A model generated the notes under the pieces. The model did no database searches. It had not been told where the DNA came from and worked only from the letters and a program-made list of their open reading frames with translations. Made by a program: the position numbers and the translations under genes. Below are positions 26,742 through 34,394 of a DNA stretch of 64,000 nucleotides, in pieces; position 1 is the stretch's first letter; every line of letters begins with the position of its first letter. The stretch is from Marinirhabdus sp050859505 (lineage in GTDB: Bacteria; Bacteroidota; Bacteroidia; Flavobacteriales; Flavobacteriaceae), in assembly GCF_050859505.1 (NCBI RefSeq), contig NZ_CP193934.1:62001-126000 (forward strand), read 5' to 3'.

Positions 26742-28682
26742 TTATGCATCAATATTCGCATACACTGCATTCTTCTCAATAAATTCTCTACGTGGTGGCA
26801 CTTCGTCTCCCATTAACATAGAGAAAATTCTATCGGCTTCGGTACCATTATCTATGGTTACCTGACGTAAGGTTCTAAATTCCGGATTCATAGTGGTGTC
26901 CCATAGCTGAGAGGCATTCATTTCTCCAAGACCTTTATAACGTTGTATTCCTGCACTACCTCCAAATTGTTCATTCAAAGCATCACGCTCTTTATCGCTC
27001 CACGCGTATTCTTTCTTTTGTCCTTTCTTCACCAAATACAAAGGTGGTGTGGCAATATAAACGTGTCCTGCTTCAACAAGATCTTTCATATATCTAAAGA
27101 AAAAGGTTAATATTAAGGTAGAAATGTGACTACCATCTACATCGGCATCACACATTATTACTACTTTATGGTATCTTAATTTTGAAATATTCAACGCTTT
27201 ACTATCTTCTTCGGTTCCAATAGTCACCCCTAATGCGGTGAAAATATTTCGTATTTCTTCATTTTCGAATACTTTGTGCTGCATTGCTTTTTCCACGTTT
27301 AGAATCTTACCACGTAAAGGTAAAATTGCCTGGAAATTACGGTCACGACCCTGTTTGGCCGTTCCCCCTGCCGAGTCTCCCTCCACAAGAAATACTTCAC
27401 ATTTTTCAGGATCTTGTTCCGAACAATCTGATAACTTTCCTGGTAATCCGCCACCGCTCATTACGGTCTTACGTTGTACCATTTCACGCGCTTTACGGGC
27501 TGCGTGTCGTGCCGTTGCTGCCAGAATTACTTTTTGAACAATGATCTTGGCATCATTCGGGTTTTCTTCCAAGTAATTTTCCAGCATTTCAGAAACCGCC
27601 TGACTTACCGCGCTTGTTACTTCACGGTTTCCTAGTTTGGTTTTGGTTTGTCCTTCAAATTGAGGCTCCTGTACTTTTACCGAAATAATAGCTGTTAACC
27701 CTTCACGGAAATCGTCTCCAGCAATATCAAATTTCAGCTTATCCAACATTCCAGAAGCATCTGCATACTTCTTTAAGGTTGTTGTTAACCCACGTCTAAA
27801 ACCACTTAAATGCGTTCCTCCTTCGTGGGTATTAATATTGTTTACATACGAGTGTAAGTTTTCACTGTAGGAGGTATTATACACCATCGCTACCTCAACC
27901 GGCACTCCATTTTTCTCTCCTTCCATGGAAATTACACCAGCAATTAAAGGCTCACGATTACCATCCAGAAAACGAATAAATTCAGGAAGCCCTTCATCAC
28001 TATGAAACGTTTCACCAATAAATTCACCTTTTTCATCTGTTTCACGTTTATCTAAAAGCGTGATGGTAATTCCTTTATTTAAAAAAGCTAGTTCACGTAA
28101 ACGACTCGCCAACGTATCATAATTATACTCACGTGTTTGCTGAAATATTTGTTCGTCTGGTCTAAACGTTACAACGGTTCCTCTTTCATCTGTTTCACCA
28201 ACGGGTTTTACAGGATAGAGTGGCTTTCCTCTTTCGTATTCTTGCTGATAAATTTTACCATCGCGATATACTGTAGCCGTCAAATGTTCTGAAAGAGCAT
28301 TTACACAACTCACACCAACACCGTGCAATCCTCCAGAAACTTTATAAGAATCTTTATCAAATTTACCTCCAGCTCCAATTTTGGTCATTACAACCTGAAG
28401 TGCAGAAACACCTTCTTTTTTATGAATATCTACAGGAATACCACGCCCATTATCTTTGGTAGTAACCGAATTGTCCTCGTTAATCACCACACTTATGGTA
28501 TCACAATGTCCTGCAAGCGCCTCATCAATAGAGTTATCTACTACTTCATATACCAAATGGTGCAATCCTCTTACCCCAACATCTCCGATATACATGGAAG
28601 GACGCATACGCACGTGTTCCATTCCTTCCAACGCCTGAATATTTTCAGCACCGTAATTACTTTTATCTTGTTCTTTGCTCAT
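26742..28682 (-). CDS. gyrB: DNA gyrase subunit B
   Basis: ATPase subunit of the type II topoisomerase that introduces negative supercoils. The 646-aa protein has the GHKL ATP-binding motifs EVVDNSIDEALAG, DNGRGIPVDIH and GGLHGVGVSCVNALS, the transducer region, and the TOPRIM domain with EGDSAGGTAKQGRDR, PLRGKILNVEKA and CDADVDGSHI. The C-terminus GDEVPPRREFIEKNAVYANIDA is typical of GyrB. The QTK loop reads GQTKTKLGN. Confidence 0.97.
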   Translation of the reverse strand: MSKEQDKSNYGAENIQALEGMEHVRMRPSMYIGDVGVRGLHHLVYEVVDNSIDEALAGHCDTISVVINEDNSVTTKDNGRGIPVDIHKKEGVSALQVVMTKIGAGGKFDKDSYKVSGGLHGVGVSCVNALSEHLTATVYRDGKIYQQEYERGKPLYPVKPVGETDERGTVVTFRPDEQIFQQTREYNYDTLASRLRELAFLNKGITITLLDKRETDEKGEFIGETFHSDEGLPEFIRFLDGNREPLIAGVISMEGEKNGVPVEVAMVYNTSYSENLHSYVNNINTHEGGTHLSGFRRGLTTTLKKYADASGMLDKLKFDIAGDDFREGLTAIISVKVQEPQFEGQTKTKLGNREVTSAVSQAVSEMLENYLEENPNDAKIIVQKVILAATARHAARKAREMVQRKTVMSGGGLPGKLSDCSEQDPEKCEVFLVEGDSAGGTAKQGRDRNFQAILPLRGKILNVEKAMQHKVFENEEIRNIFTALGVTIGTEEDSKALNISKLRYHKVVIMCDADVDGSHISTLILTFFFRYMKDLVEAGHVYIATPPLYLVKKGQKKEYAWSDKERDALNEQFGGSAGIQRYKGLGEMNASQLWDTTMNPEFRTLRQVTIDNGTEADRIFSMLMGDEVPPRREFIEKNAVYANIDA

Positions 28683-29001
28683 ATAAAAATAGGTTGTTTG
28701 TCTTCAAATTTTCACTAACGAACAAATATAACCAAACCACCAATAAAACAGGCTGTTTTCACGTTTTTAAGCCCTTAAGTTATTAACAAATTATTGTGGA
28801 AAAAATATGGGTTTTGAGATATAAAGTCGGCGCTTTTTTTTCGCTGAAATTTCTTTCTGAATTCATAGTAAACAGGTTCATTCAGACCGCCTGTTAGTTC
28901 ATTCCGAACGAAACGACCAAAACGGCATTACTTTTGCTTTTTATTAACGTAAATACAAGGCACAACAAGTATCTTTAACCCTATAAATTAAATAAAAACT
29001 C
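28683..29001. promoter_or_regulatory. Divergent intergenic region between gyrB and the DUF2911 gene
   Basis: No gene is seen in these 319 bp. On the minus strand TATATTTG (28730-28723) is a perfect -7 element for gyrB, though no well-spaced TTG is present. On the plus strand TATCTTTA (28970-28977) is a near-consensus -7 element 25 bp before the DUF2911 gene. Confidence 0.4.
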
Positions 29002-29553
29002 ATGAAAAACAAATTCCTCTCCACAGCATTAATTGCGCTAGCCGTATTATTCACTTCAAACATGGATGCGCAAAAATTCTCAGACCTTGACAAAAGTCCG
29101 ATGGACATAGCAGCGTATCCGTCAAATTACAGAGAGAGCAACAAACTCGTAAAAGTTGCTTATAGTAGACCACAATTAAAAGAACGCCCCTTAAGCGAAT
29201 TAACTCCTGAAGGAAAAGTATGGAGAACTGGCGCTAACGAAGCAGCCGAAATCACCTTATACCAAGCTATGAAGATTGGTGACAAAATAGTTCCAGCAGG
29301 AACCTATTCTTTGTTCACAATACCAGGCGACACTACCTGGACTGTTATTTTAAGTTCAGATGTTAATGTGTGGGGTGCTTACAGCTATAATGAAGCAAAC
29401 GATATTGTAAGAACAACCGGAAAAGTTACGAAAGGCGATGATGCCCTAGAAGCTTTCAGTATTGCATTTGAAGAAGCAGAAGGTGGCGTACATATGTTCC
29501 TTGGATGGGGAACTATGCGAGTAGCGGTTCCTTTTATGTCGGTTCCAATGTAG
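29002..29553 (+). CDS. Exported DUF2911 protein
   Basis: 183-aa secreted or periplasmic protein: signal peptide (1-24, ...NMDAQ) followed by a DUF2911 domain with VKVAYSRPQLKERPLSELTPEGKVWRTGANEAAEI, GDKIVPAGTYSLFTIPGDTTWTVILSSD and FLGWGTMRVAVPF. The family is common in Bacteroidota; its function is unknown. Monocistronic, followed by C-rich repeats. Confidence 0.85.
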   Translation: MKNKFLSTALIALAVLFTSNMDAQKFSDLDKSPMDIAAYPSNYRESNKLVKVAYSRPQLKERPLSELTPEGKVWRTGANEAAEITLYQAMKIGDKIVPAGTYSLFTIPGDTTWTVILSSDVNVWGAYSYNEANDIVRTTGKVTKGDDALEAFSIAFEEAEGGVHMFLGWGTMRVAVPFMSVPM

Positions 29554-29645
29554 TCCCCTAACCCCCTAAAGGGGAATTTATTAGGAAATCACAAAACTAA
29601 AATCCCAAATTTCACCCCCAACCCCCTAAAGGGGTAGTAAAGGTT
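29553..29645. repeat. Two short C-rich palindromic repeats
   Basis: Two copies of the core ACCCCCTAAAGGGG (near 29562-29575 and 29623-29637), each preceded by a second C-run. The CCCCTAAAGGGG part is palindromic. They are related to the longer repeat at 18239-18291 but lack its central TCCCGCTAAAATAACGG block. Confidence 0.65.
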
Positions 29646-29686
29646 GAAGTTTGGGGTTTTCTATTGAGACATAAAATCTTTATTCC

Positions 29687-29733
29687 CTCTTTAGAGTCTG
29701 CCCCGTTATTTTAGCGGGAGGACTAGGGGGCAC
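29687..29733. repeat. C-rich dispersed repeat, long form, inverted
   Basis: The reverse complement carries the same ordered blocks as 18239-18291: CCCCCTAGTCC, TCCCGCTAAAATAACGG and CTCTAAAGAGGGA. It ends directly at the queE stop codon. In this orientation with the short copies at 29553-29645, the whole queE-DUF2911 gap is filled with this repeat family. Confidence 0.7.
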
Positions 29734-30362
29734 TACGGAATGTTGAGATACTTATGTGTTTGTAGAGACACCACCCACTTAGGGTCGTTCATTACGTATT
29801 CCACGATGGCAGGAATCATTTTATCGCGTTTGCTCCATTCGGGCTGCAGATAAAGCTTACAATCTTTCGAAACTTTAGCAGCTTGTTCTTCAGCAAAGCG
29901 GAAATCGTCGTTGTTGTAGATGATCACCTTCAACTCATTAGCTGCCTTATAGACTTCTGGCGTTGGTAATTTCATTTTTTTTGGAGAAAGGCAAATCCAA
30001 TCCCAAGTACCGCTTAATGTATACGCACCCGAAGTTTCAATATGGGTGTCCATACCTTTTTCTTTCAGCAAAGAGGTTAGTGGACCCATATCCCAAGTTA
30101 ACGGTTCACCCCCTGTAATTACAATGGTTTTGGAATATTTTGCGGCATTTTCGGCGATGGAAGTAATCTCGGTGGGCGGATGAATATTCGGGTTCCAGCT
30201 TTCCTTTACATCACACCAATGGCATCCCACATCGCAACCTCCCACGCGTATAAAATACGCAGCAGTTCCTTTGTGATATCCTTCTCCCTGAATGGTATAA
30301 AACTCCTCCATTAATGGGAGCATGGTACCTTTTTCAACTAGTTCTTGTACTTCGGTTTTCAT
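29733..30362 (-). CDS. queE: 7-carboxy-7-deazaguanine synthase
   Basis: Radical SAM enzyme that makes 7-carboxy-7-deazaguanine, an intermediate of preQ0/queuosine. The 209-aa protein carries Cys43-x3-Cys47-x2-Cys50 (GGCDVGCHWCD) for the 4Fe-4S cluster, preceded by EEFYTIQGEGYHKGTAAYFIRV, and VITGGEPLTWDMGPL further on. The length is short but typical for the family. FolE at 16.0 kb feeds the same pathway. Confidence 0.93.
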   Translation of the reverse strand: MKTEVQELVEKGTMLPLMEEFYTIQGEGYHKGTAAYFIRVGGCDVGCHWCDVKESWNPNIHPPTEITSIAENAAKYSKTIVITGGEPLTWDMGPLTSLLKEKGMDTHIETSGAYTLSGTWDWICLSPKKMKLPTPEVYKAANELKVIIYNNDDFRFAEEQAAKVSKDCKLYLQPEWSKRDKMIPAIVEYVMNDPKWVVSLQTHKYLNIP

Positions 30363-30385
30363 TGGGACAAAGGTAGTAATGAGTT

Positions 30386-30479
30386 TGCAGTTTTCAGTAG
30401 CAGTTGGCAGTAACTTTTACAAAACATACTTCCTGCTATTTATTTATACTGCGAACTGTTAACTGCTACTGCTTACTGG
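30386..30479. repeat. Inverted-arm repeat built from AGTAGC/GCTACT units (gene-less)
   Basis: Left arm 30386-30414 (GCAGTTTTCAGTAGCAGTTG, then GCAGTAAC) and right arm 30448-30479 (ACTGCGAACTGTTAACTGCT, then ACTGCTTACTGG) are imperfect inverted repeats around a ~33-bp AT-rich centre. On the minus strand, the inner edge GCAGTATAAATAAAT closely resembles GCAGTATAAAAAATAT in the element at 41574-42031. The right arm encodes the end of ridA. Confidence 0.65.
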
Positions 30480-30966
30480 CGACAGCCACCACTTCAATTT
30501 CAATCTTAGCACCTCTTGCCAGCGCTTCTACTGCAAAGGTAGTGCGGGCGGGCTTATGGGACAGATATTGAATGTATATATCATTAAATGCTTTAAAATC
30601 ATTTATGTCATCCAGTATCACGGTAACCTTTACCACATCTTTAAAATTGAGTCCGTGCACAGACAACACATCCCGAATATTTTCGAAAGCCTGTTTTGTC
30701 TCGGCCTCTATACCACCTTCCACCAATTCGCGAGTATAATGATCCATCCCAATCTGTCCAGATAGATACAACATATTCCCAACCTGAACGACATCGCTAA
30801 AGGGAGCGTCCTGCTTTTTTGGTTCGTGGGATTTGTGGAAAATTGGGGCTTCTGGTTTTTCGAATGTAACTGTTGAAATAATTTCTTCTTTATCTTCTTT
30901 ATGCTCCTTACAACCTAAGAAACAGCATAGAATGAAGGCCCATAAGGCAAGGCTAATAATTTTCAT
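30466..30966 (-). CDS. RidA/YjgF-family lipoprotein
   Basis: 166 aa. Unlike cytosolic RidA, it has an N-terminal signal with a lipobox-like FLGC (Cys19), followed by a charged linker and then a RidA domain (about 45-165) with DVVQVGNMLYLSGQIG, ENIRDVLSVHGLNFKDVVKVTVILDD and the conserved Arg in KPARTTFAVEALARGAKIEIEVVAV. RidA enzymes deaminate reactive enamines or imines; whether this exported form does so is unknown. The last four residues (ASKQ) and the stop codon lie inside the AGTAGC-type repeat. Confidence 0.82.
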   Translation of the reverse strand: MKIISLALWAFILCCFLGCKEHKEDKEEIISTVTFEKPEAPIFHKSHEPKKQDAPFSDVVQVGNMLYLSGQIGMDHYTRELVEGGIEAETKQAFENIRDVLSVHGLNFKDVVKVTVILDDINDFKAFNDIYIQYLSHKPARTTFAVEALARGAKIEIEVVAVASKQ

Positions 30967-31051
30967 AATTGTGTCTTAAAATTTCAATTAAAATACGGAA
31001 TATTTCAGAAGCTACGGTACAATGCGTATTTTTATGCCCAATTTCAACCAC

Positions 31052-32590
31052 ATGGCAAACCAACAGGAATTTTTTGATCATATCACTAAAGGATATACTA
31101 GTAAGGGCGACTCCATTACTTTGGGAGCAGCGATGCTAGATGGCGAAACCATTACCAATGCATTGGTAAACGTTCCACTAAAAACTTTGAATCGTCACGG
31201 ATTAATTGCTGGTGCCACAGGAACGGGAAAAACAAAAACACTACAAATACTTGCCGAAAATCTTTCAGAAAAAGGAATACCTGTTTTACTGATGGATATG
31301 AAAGGAGATTTAAGTGGAATTGCACAACCAAGCCCTGGACATGCAAAAATTGACGAACGCCACGAGAAGATTGGAATTCCGTTTAACGCACAAAAATTCC
31401 CTGTTGAAATTTTAACGCTTTCAGAACAACCAGGCGTTCGACTAAGAGCTACTGTAAGCGAATTTGGACCTGTACTGATTTCAAGAATCCTGAATGTTTC
31501 TGAAACACAGGCTGGAATCATTTCAGTACTTTTTAAGTATTGTGACGATAACAAGCTACCTCTACTAGATTTAAAAGACTTCAAAAAACTATTACAATAT
31601 GCCACAGGCGACGGGAAAGCGGAAATAGCCGAACAATACGGCCGTATCTCTCCAGCATCTTCTGGCGCCATCCTTCGGAAAATTGTAGAGCTGGAACAAC
31701 AAGGAGGTGACTTATTTTTTGGAGAAAAATCCTTTGATACAGACGATCTGCTTCGGATAGATGAAAATGGGATGGGCTACATAAATATTGTTCGCTTAAC
31801 CGATATTCAGGATCGTCCCAAACTGTTTTCAACCTTTATGCTTTGTATGTTGGCCGAAATATACAGCACCTTCCCCGAACAAGGCGATAGTGGCAGACCC
31901 GAACTCGTTATTTTTATAGACGAAGCCCACCTCATCTTTAAAGAAGCTAGTGATGCATTACTTGACCAAATTGAAAGTATTGTAAAACTCATTCGTTCCA
32001 AAGGAGTAGGAATTTATTTTGTAACCCAAAACCCAACCGATGTGCCAGACGCGGTGCTAAGTCAGTTAGGATTAAAGATTCAGCATGCGTTGCGAGCGTT
32101 TACGGCGAAAGATAGAAAAGCCATAAAATTGACTGCTGAAAATTATCCAATTTCAGAATATTACAAGACAGACGAGGTATTGACCTCCTTAGGAATTGGA
32201 GAAGCTTTGGTAAGTGTATTAAATGAAAAAGGAATTCCGACGCCATTAGCGGCAACCATGTTGCGTGCCCCAATGAGCCGTATGGATGTATTGACAGAAG
32301 ATGAGCTGAAGGATTTGCTTGGAAAGTCAAAAATTAGTACAGCCTATAATGAGGAAATAGATCGTGAGAGTGCCTATGAAATGCTGAACAAAAAAATAGA
32401 AATCGCACATAAAGAAGAAGCAAAAGAAAAAGCTGAGGAAGAAAAAGCCGCTGCAAAAAGAGCTACTTCCAGAAGAAGCTCCTCTTCTAGCAGAAGTAGA
32501 AGTTCCAGTAAAGGTGCCTTAGAAAAAATGCTTACAAGCCCAACAATTATTAGAAGTGTATTAGGGATCTTAAGCAAACTTATAAAATAA
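31052..32590 (+). CDS. HerA-like/DUF853 P-loop ATPase
   Basis: About 512 aa. A helicase HerA/DUF853 family ATPase: Walker A GATGTGKT (about 54-61), Walker B LVIFIDEAHLIF, and VGIYFVTQNPTDVPDAVLSQLGLKIQHALRAFTAKD downstream. The C-terminus has a charged Lys/Glu coiled stretch and a Ser/Arg-rich patch (RRSSSSSRSRSSSKG) before a final helix. The role of the family in bacteria is not settled; DNA-end processing or translocation is assumed by similarity with HerA. MANQQEFF (31052) was chosen as start; ATGs at 31022 and 31037 would add up to ten residues. Confidence 0.85.
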   Translation: MANQQEFFDHITKGYTSKGDSITLGAAMLDGETITNALVNVPLKTLNRHGLIAGATGTGKTKTLQILAENLSEKGIPVLLMDMKGDLSGIAQPSPGHAKIDERHEKIGIPFNAQKFPVEILTLSEQPGVRLRATVSEFGPVLISRILNVSETQAGIISVLFKYCDDNKLPLLDLKDFKKLLQYATGDGKAEIAEQYGRISPASSGAILRKIVELEQQGGDLFFGEKSFDTDDLLRIDENGMGYINIVRLTDIQDRPKLFSTFMLCMLAEIYSTFPEQGDSGRPELVIFIDEAHLIFKEASDALLDQIESIVKLIRSKGVGIYFVTQNPTDVPDAVLSQLGLKIQHALRAFTAKDRKAIKLTAENYPISEYYKTDEVLTSLGIGEALVSVLNEKGIPTPLAATMLRAPMSRMDVLTEDELKDLLGKSKISTAYNEEIDRESAYEMLNKKIEIAHKEEAKEKAEEEKAAAKRATSRRSSSSSRSRSSSKGALEKMLTSPTIIRSVLGILSKLIK

Positions 32591-32646
32591 AACCAAGCGT
32601 ACAGAAATAAGAGTATAACACAATTAAGATAAAAGAATAAACTAAA

Positions 32647-33237
32647 ATGAAAAAGACCCTATTATTTGCCGCCTTAGCTACTATGCTTTTTGTGCAATGT
32701 GAAGAAGAAAAAGATCCGTTTGCAATTACGAATGGAGCTATTGGCCCGTTGACGAAAAAAACGCAAATGAAGCAAGTAGATTCCATTTTTGCACAAGATA
32801 GCATTGTAAGGTTAAATCCTGTTACCGGTGCTATTGAAACACAAGGCGAAGTGGAGATTTATGACAAAGACGGTACAAAACTTTTATTACTTTCGCCTTA
32901 TGACGAAAGTGATCCAACGTCTCAAATCGCGAACATTCAGATTTTTGATGCACGGTATAAAACCGACAAAGGATTAACTAATGCCAGTACCTTTAAAGAT
33001 GTAAAAGCCAACTATGAGATTGAGGGAATTCAAAATGCAATTAACTCTGTAGTTGTATTCTTAAAAGGAACCGATTTGTACTTAACGATAGACAAGAAAC
33101 AATTACCCGAAGAAGTGCGCTACAACTTTAACCAAAAGATAGAAGCCACTCAAATTCCGGATACTGCCACGTTTAAATATTTTATGATGGGTTGGGATGC
33201 TGGAGAGGCTATTGAGATTCAGGAAGGAGATATTTAG
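32647..33237 (+). CDS. Predicted lipoprotein of unknown function
   Basis: 196 aa. Signal sequence with lipobox FVQC (Cys about 18), then an acidic linker and a domain containing TKKTQMKQVDSIFAQDSIVRLNP and EVEIYDKDGTKLLLLSPYDESDPTS. No enzymatic motif known to me. It lies 56 bp after the HerA-like gene and ends before a strong terminator. Confidence 0.75.
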   Translation: MKKTLLFAALATMLFVQCEEEKDPFAITNGAIGPLTKKTQMKQVDSIFAQDSIVRLNPVTGAIETQGEVEIYDKDGTKLLLLSPYDESDPTSQIANIQIFDARYKTDKGLTNASTFKDVKANYEIEGIQNAINSVVVFLKGTDLYLTIDKKQLPEEVRYNFNQKIEATQIPDTATFKYFMMGWDAGEAIEIQEGDI

Positions 33238-33271
33238 AAATAATTTCTAAATTCCAAAAACATAAATACCT

Positions 33272-33306
33272 AAAAACAGAGCTGCTATCGTAGCTCTGTT
33301 TTTTTA
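33272..33306. terminator. Strong bidirectional terminator
   Basis: AAAAACAGAGCT/AGCTCTGTTTTT, a 12-bp stem (33272-33283 with 33292-33303) and a short loop, followed by T-runs on both strands. It serves the upstream lipoprotein gene and, on the minus strand, directly follows the T9SS gene relic. Confidence 0.85.
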
Positions 33307-33381
33307 TTCTACAATCAGTTGTTTCACCAAGGTTCCTTTTATGTGAGGTAGGGTTACAAAATACAAACCAACCGTAAGATT
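33304..33381 (-). pseudogene. 3'-terminal relic of a T9SS cargo gene
   Basis: On the minus strand an open stretch of 25 codons and a stop reads NLTVGLYFVTLPHIKG followed by TLVKQLIVE. This is the final strand pair of the type A T9SS sorting domain; compare GIYFITITNGEKKAVFKWLKK at the end of the intact 5332-7086 protein. A stop codon sits directly upstream (33382-33384) and no further coding sequence is recognisable. The remnant still has its terminator. Confidence 0.6.
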
Positions 33382-33526
33382 TTATAGTTACTAATGAATT
33401 TCGGGACAAAAAGAGGCACATCAAATGATCAATAAAAGTTTTCTGCTCCTAACATTTTGTTAAGCACTTACCGACTTTAAAGTATTTCTCCTACTTTTAA
33501 TCCCATAACCAATAACAAAAAATATT

Positions 33527-33721
33527 ATGATTAAAATTTTAGGACTTATCTTAACAATAGCTGGTGGTATTGCACTTATTATGGGTGTTTTAGGAGTTTT
33601 TGGTAGCTTTGAAACCGGTTTGAGCCCTTGGGCTTTAATGATTCTTGGTGTTGTTTTCTTTTTCGCCGGTATTGGATTATTAAAATATCGTAAAGACACC
33701 GACAATAAAGATGTAGAATAG
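33527..33721 (+). CDS. Small two-helix membrane protein
   Basis: 64 aa with two hydrophobic helices (about 4-27 and 34-54) and a short charged C-terminus (RKDTDNKDVE). Not recognised. It starts a run of six closely spaced genes (33527-35914), the next beginning 1 bp after its stop. Confidence 0.6.
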   Translation: MIKILGLILTIAGGIALIMGVLGVFGSFETGLSPWALMILGVVFFFAGIGLLKYRKDTDNKDVE

Positions 33722-33722
33722 C

Positions 33723-33962
33723 ATGGAAAGGCCTAGTATTAAAAACGAAGAACAATATGACGCCTTAAGAGAGAAAGGGTACAGCCAAGAAAAGGCTGCC
33801 CGTATCGCTAACACTCCAAACGCTGGCAAAAAAGGAGGTAAGGCAAGCGACTACGAAGACCGAACGAAAAAAGAACTATACGACCAAGCTAAAAACGTTG
33901 GTATAGAAGGCCGTTCCAAAATGAACAAGAGAGAACTAATTCACGCTTTACGAAATAATTAA
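33723..33962 (+). CDS. Small Rho-N/SAP-like protein (DUF7218-like)
   Basis: 79 aa, highly charged. The first half reads IKNEEQYDALREKGYSQEKAARIANTP, followed by KKGGKASDYEDRT, the pattern of small DUF7218-like proteins. The C-terminal ~30 residues (TKKELYDQAKNVGIEGRSKMNKRELIHALR) look like a Rho-termination-factor N-terminal or SAP-type helix-extended-loop-helix fold that binds nucleic acid. Such proteins are often stress-related; that part is inference. Confidence 0.7.
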   Translation: MERPSIKNEEQYDALREKGYSQEKAARIANTPNAGKKGGKASDYEDRTKKELYDQAKNVGIEGRSKMNKRELIHALRNN

Positions 33963-33965
33963 TAG

Positions 33966-34391
33966 ATGCAACAACTCCACCCCTTCCATTTAGCCATACC
34001 CGTAAACTCCCTTGAACCTAGCAGAACTTTTTACAGGGAAACCTTAGGATGCGAAGAAGGCCGAAGTAGTGACCATTGGGTAGACTTCAACTTTTTTGGA
34101 CACCAATTGGTTTTACATGTTAAAGAATCTTCCGAAGCAAACTCAGAAAATAGTAATCCTGTAGATGGTAAAGAGGTACCCATTCCACATTTTGGAGTGG
34201 TTTTATCTATGGAACAGTTTGAAACACTGGGCAACACATTAAAAGAAAAGGGCATTACTTTTATTATTGAACCGTATATTCGGTTTCAGGGAAAAACCGG
34301 GGAACAGGCTACCATGTTTTTTAAAGATCCTTCAGGGAATGCGCTGGAGTTTAAAGCCTTCAAAAACAGAAACCAACTTTTTGCTAGCTAA
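33966..34391 (+). CDS. VOC-superfamily (glyoxalase-like) protein
   Basis: 141 aa. A two-module vicinal oxygen chelate fold: HPFHLAIPVNSLEPSRTFYRETLGCEEG in the first half; IPHFGVVLSMEQFETLGNTLKEKGITFI, TMFFKDPSGNALEFKAF in the second. Candidate metal ligands are the His in HLAIPV and the C-terminal Glu. The substrate is unknown: glyoxalase, dioxygenase and antibiotic-binding members share this pattern. Adjacent genes lie within 4 bp on both sides. Confidence 0.85.
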   Translation: MQQLHPFHLAIPVNSLEPSRTFYRETLGCEEGRSSDHWVDFNFFGHQLVLHVKESSEANSENSNPVDGKEVPIPHFGVVLSMEQFETLGNTLKEKGITFIIEPYIRFQGKTGEQATMFFKDPSGNALEFKAFKNRNQLFAS

Positions 34392-34394
34392 CCG

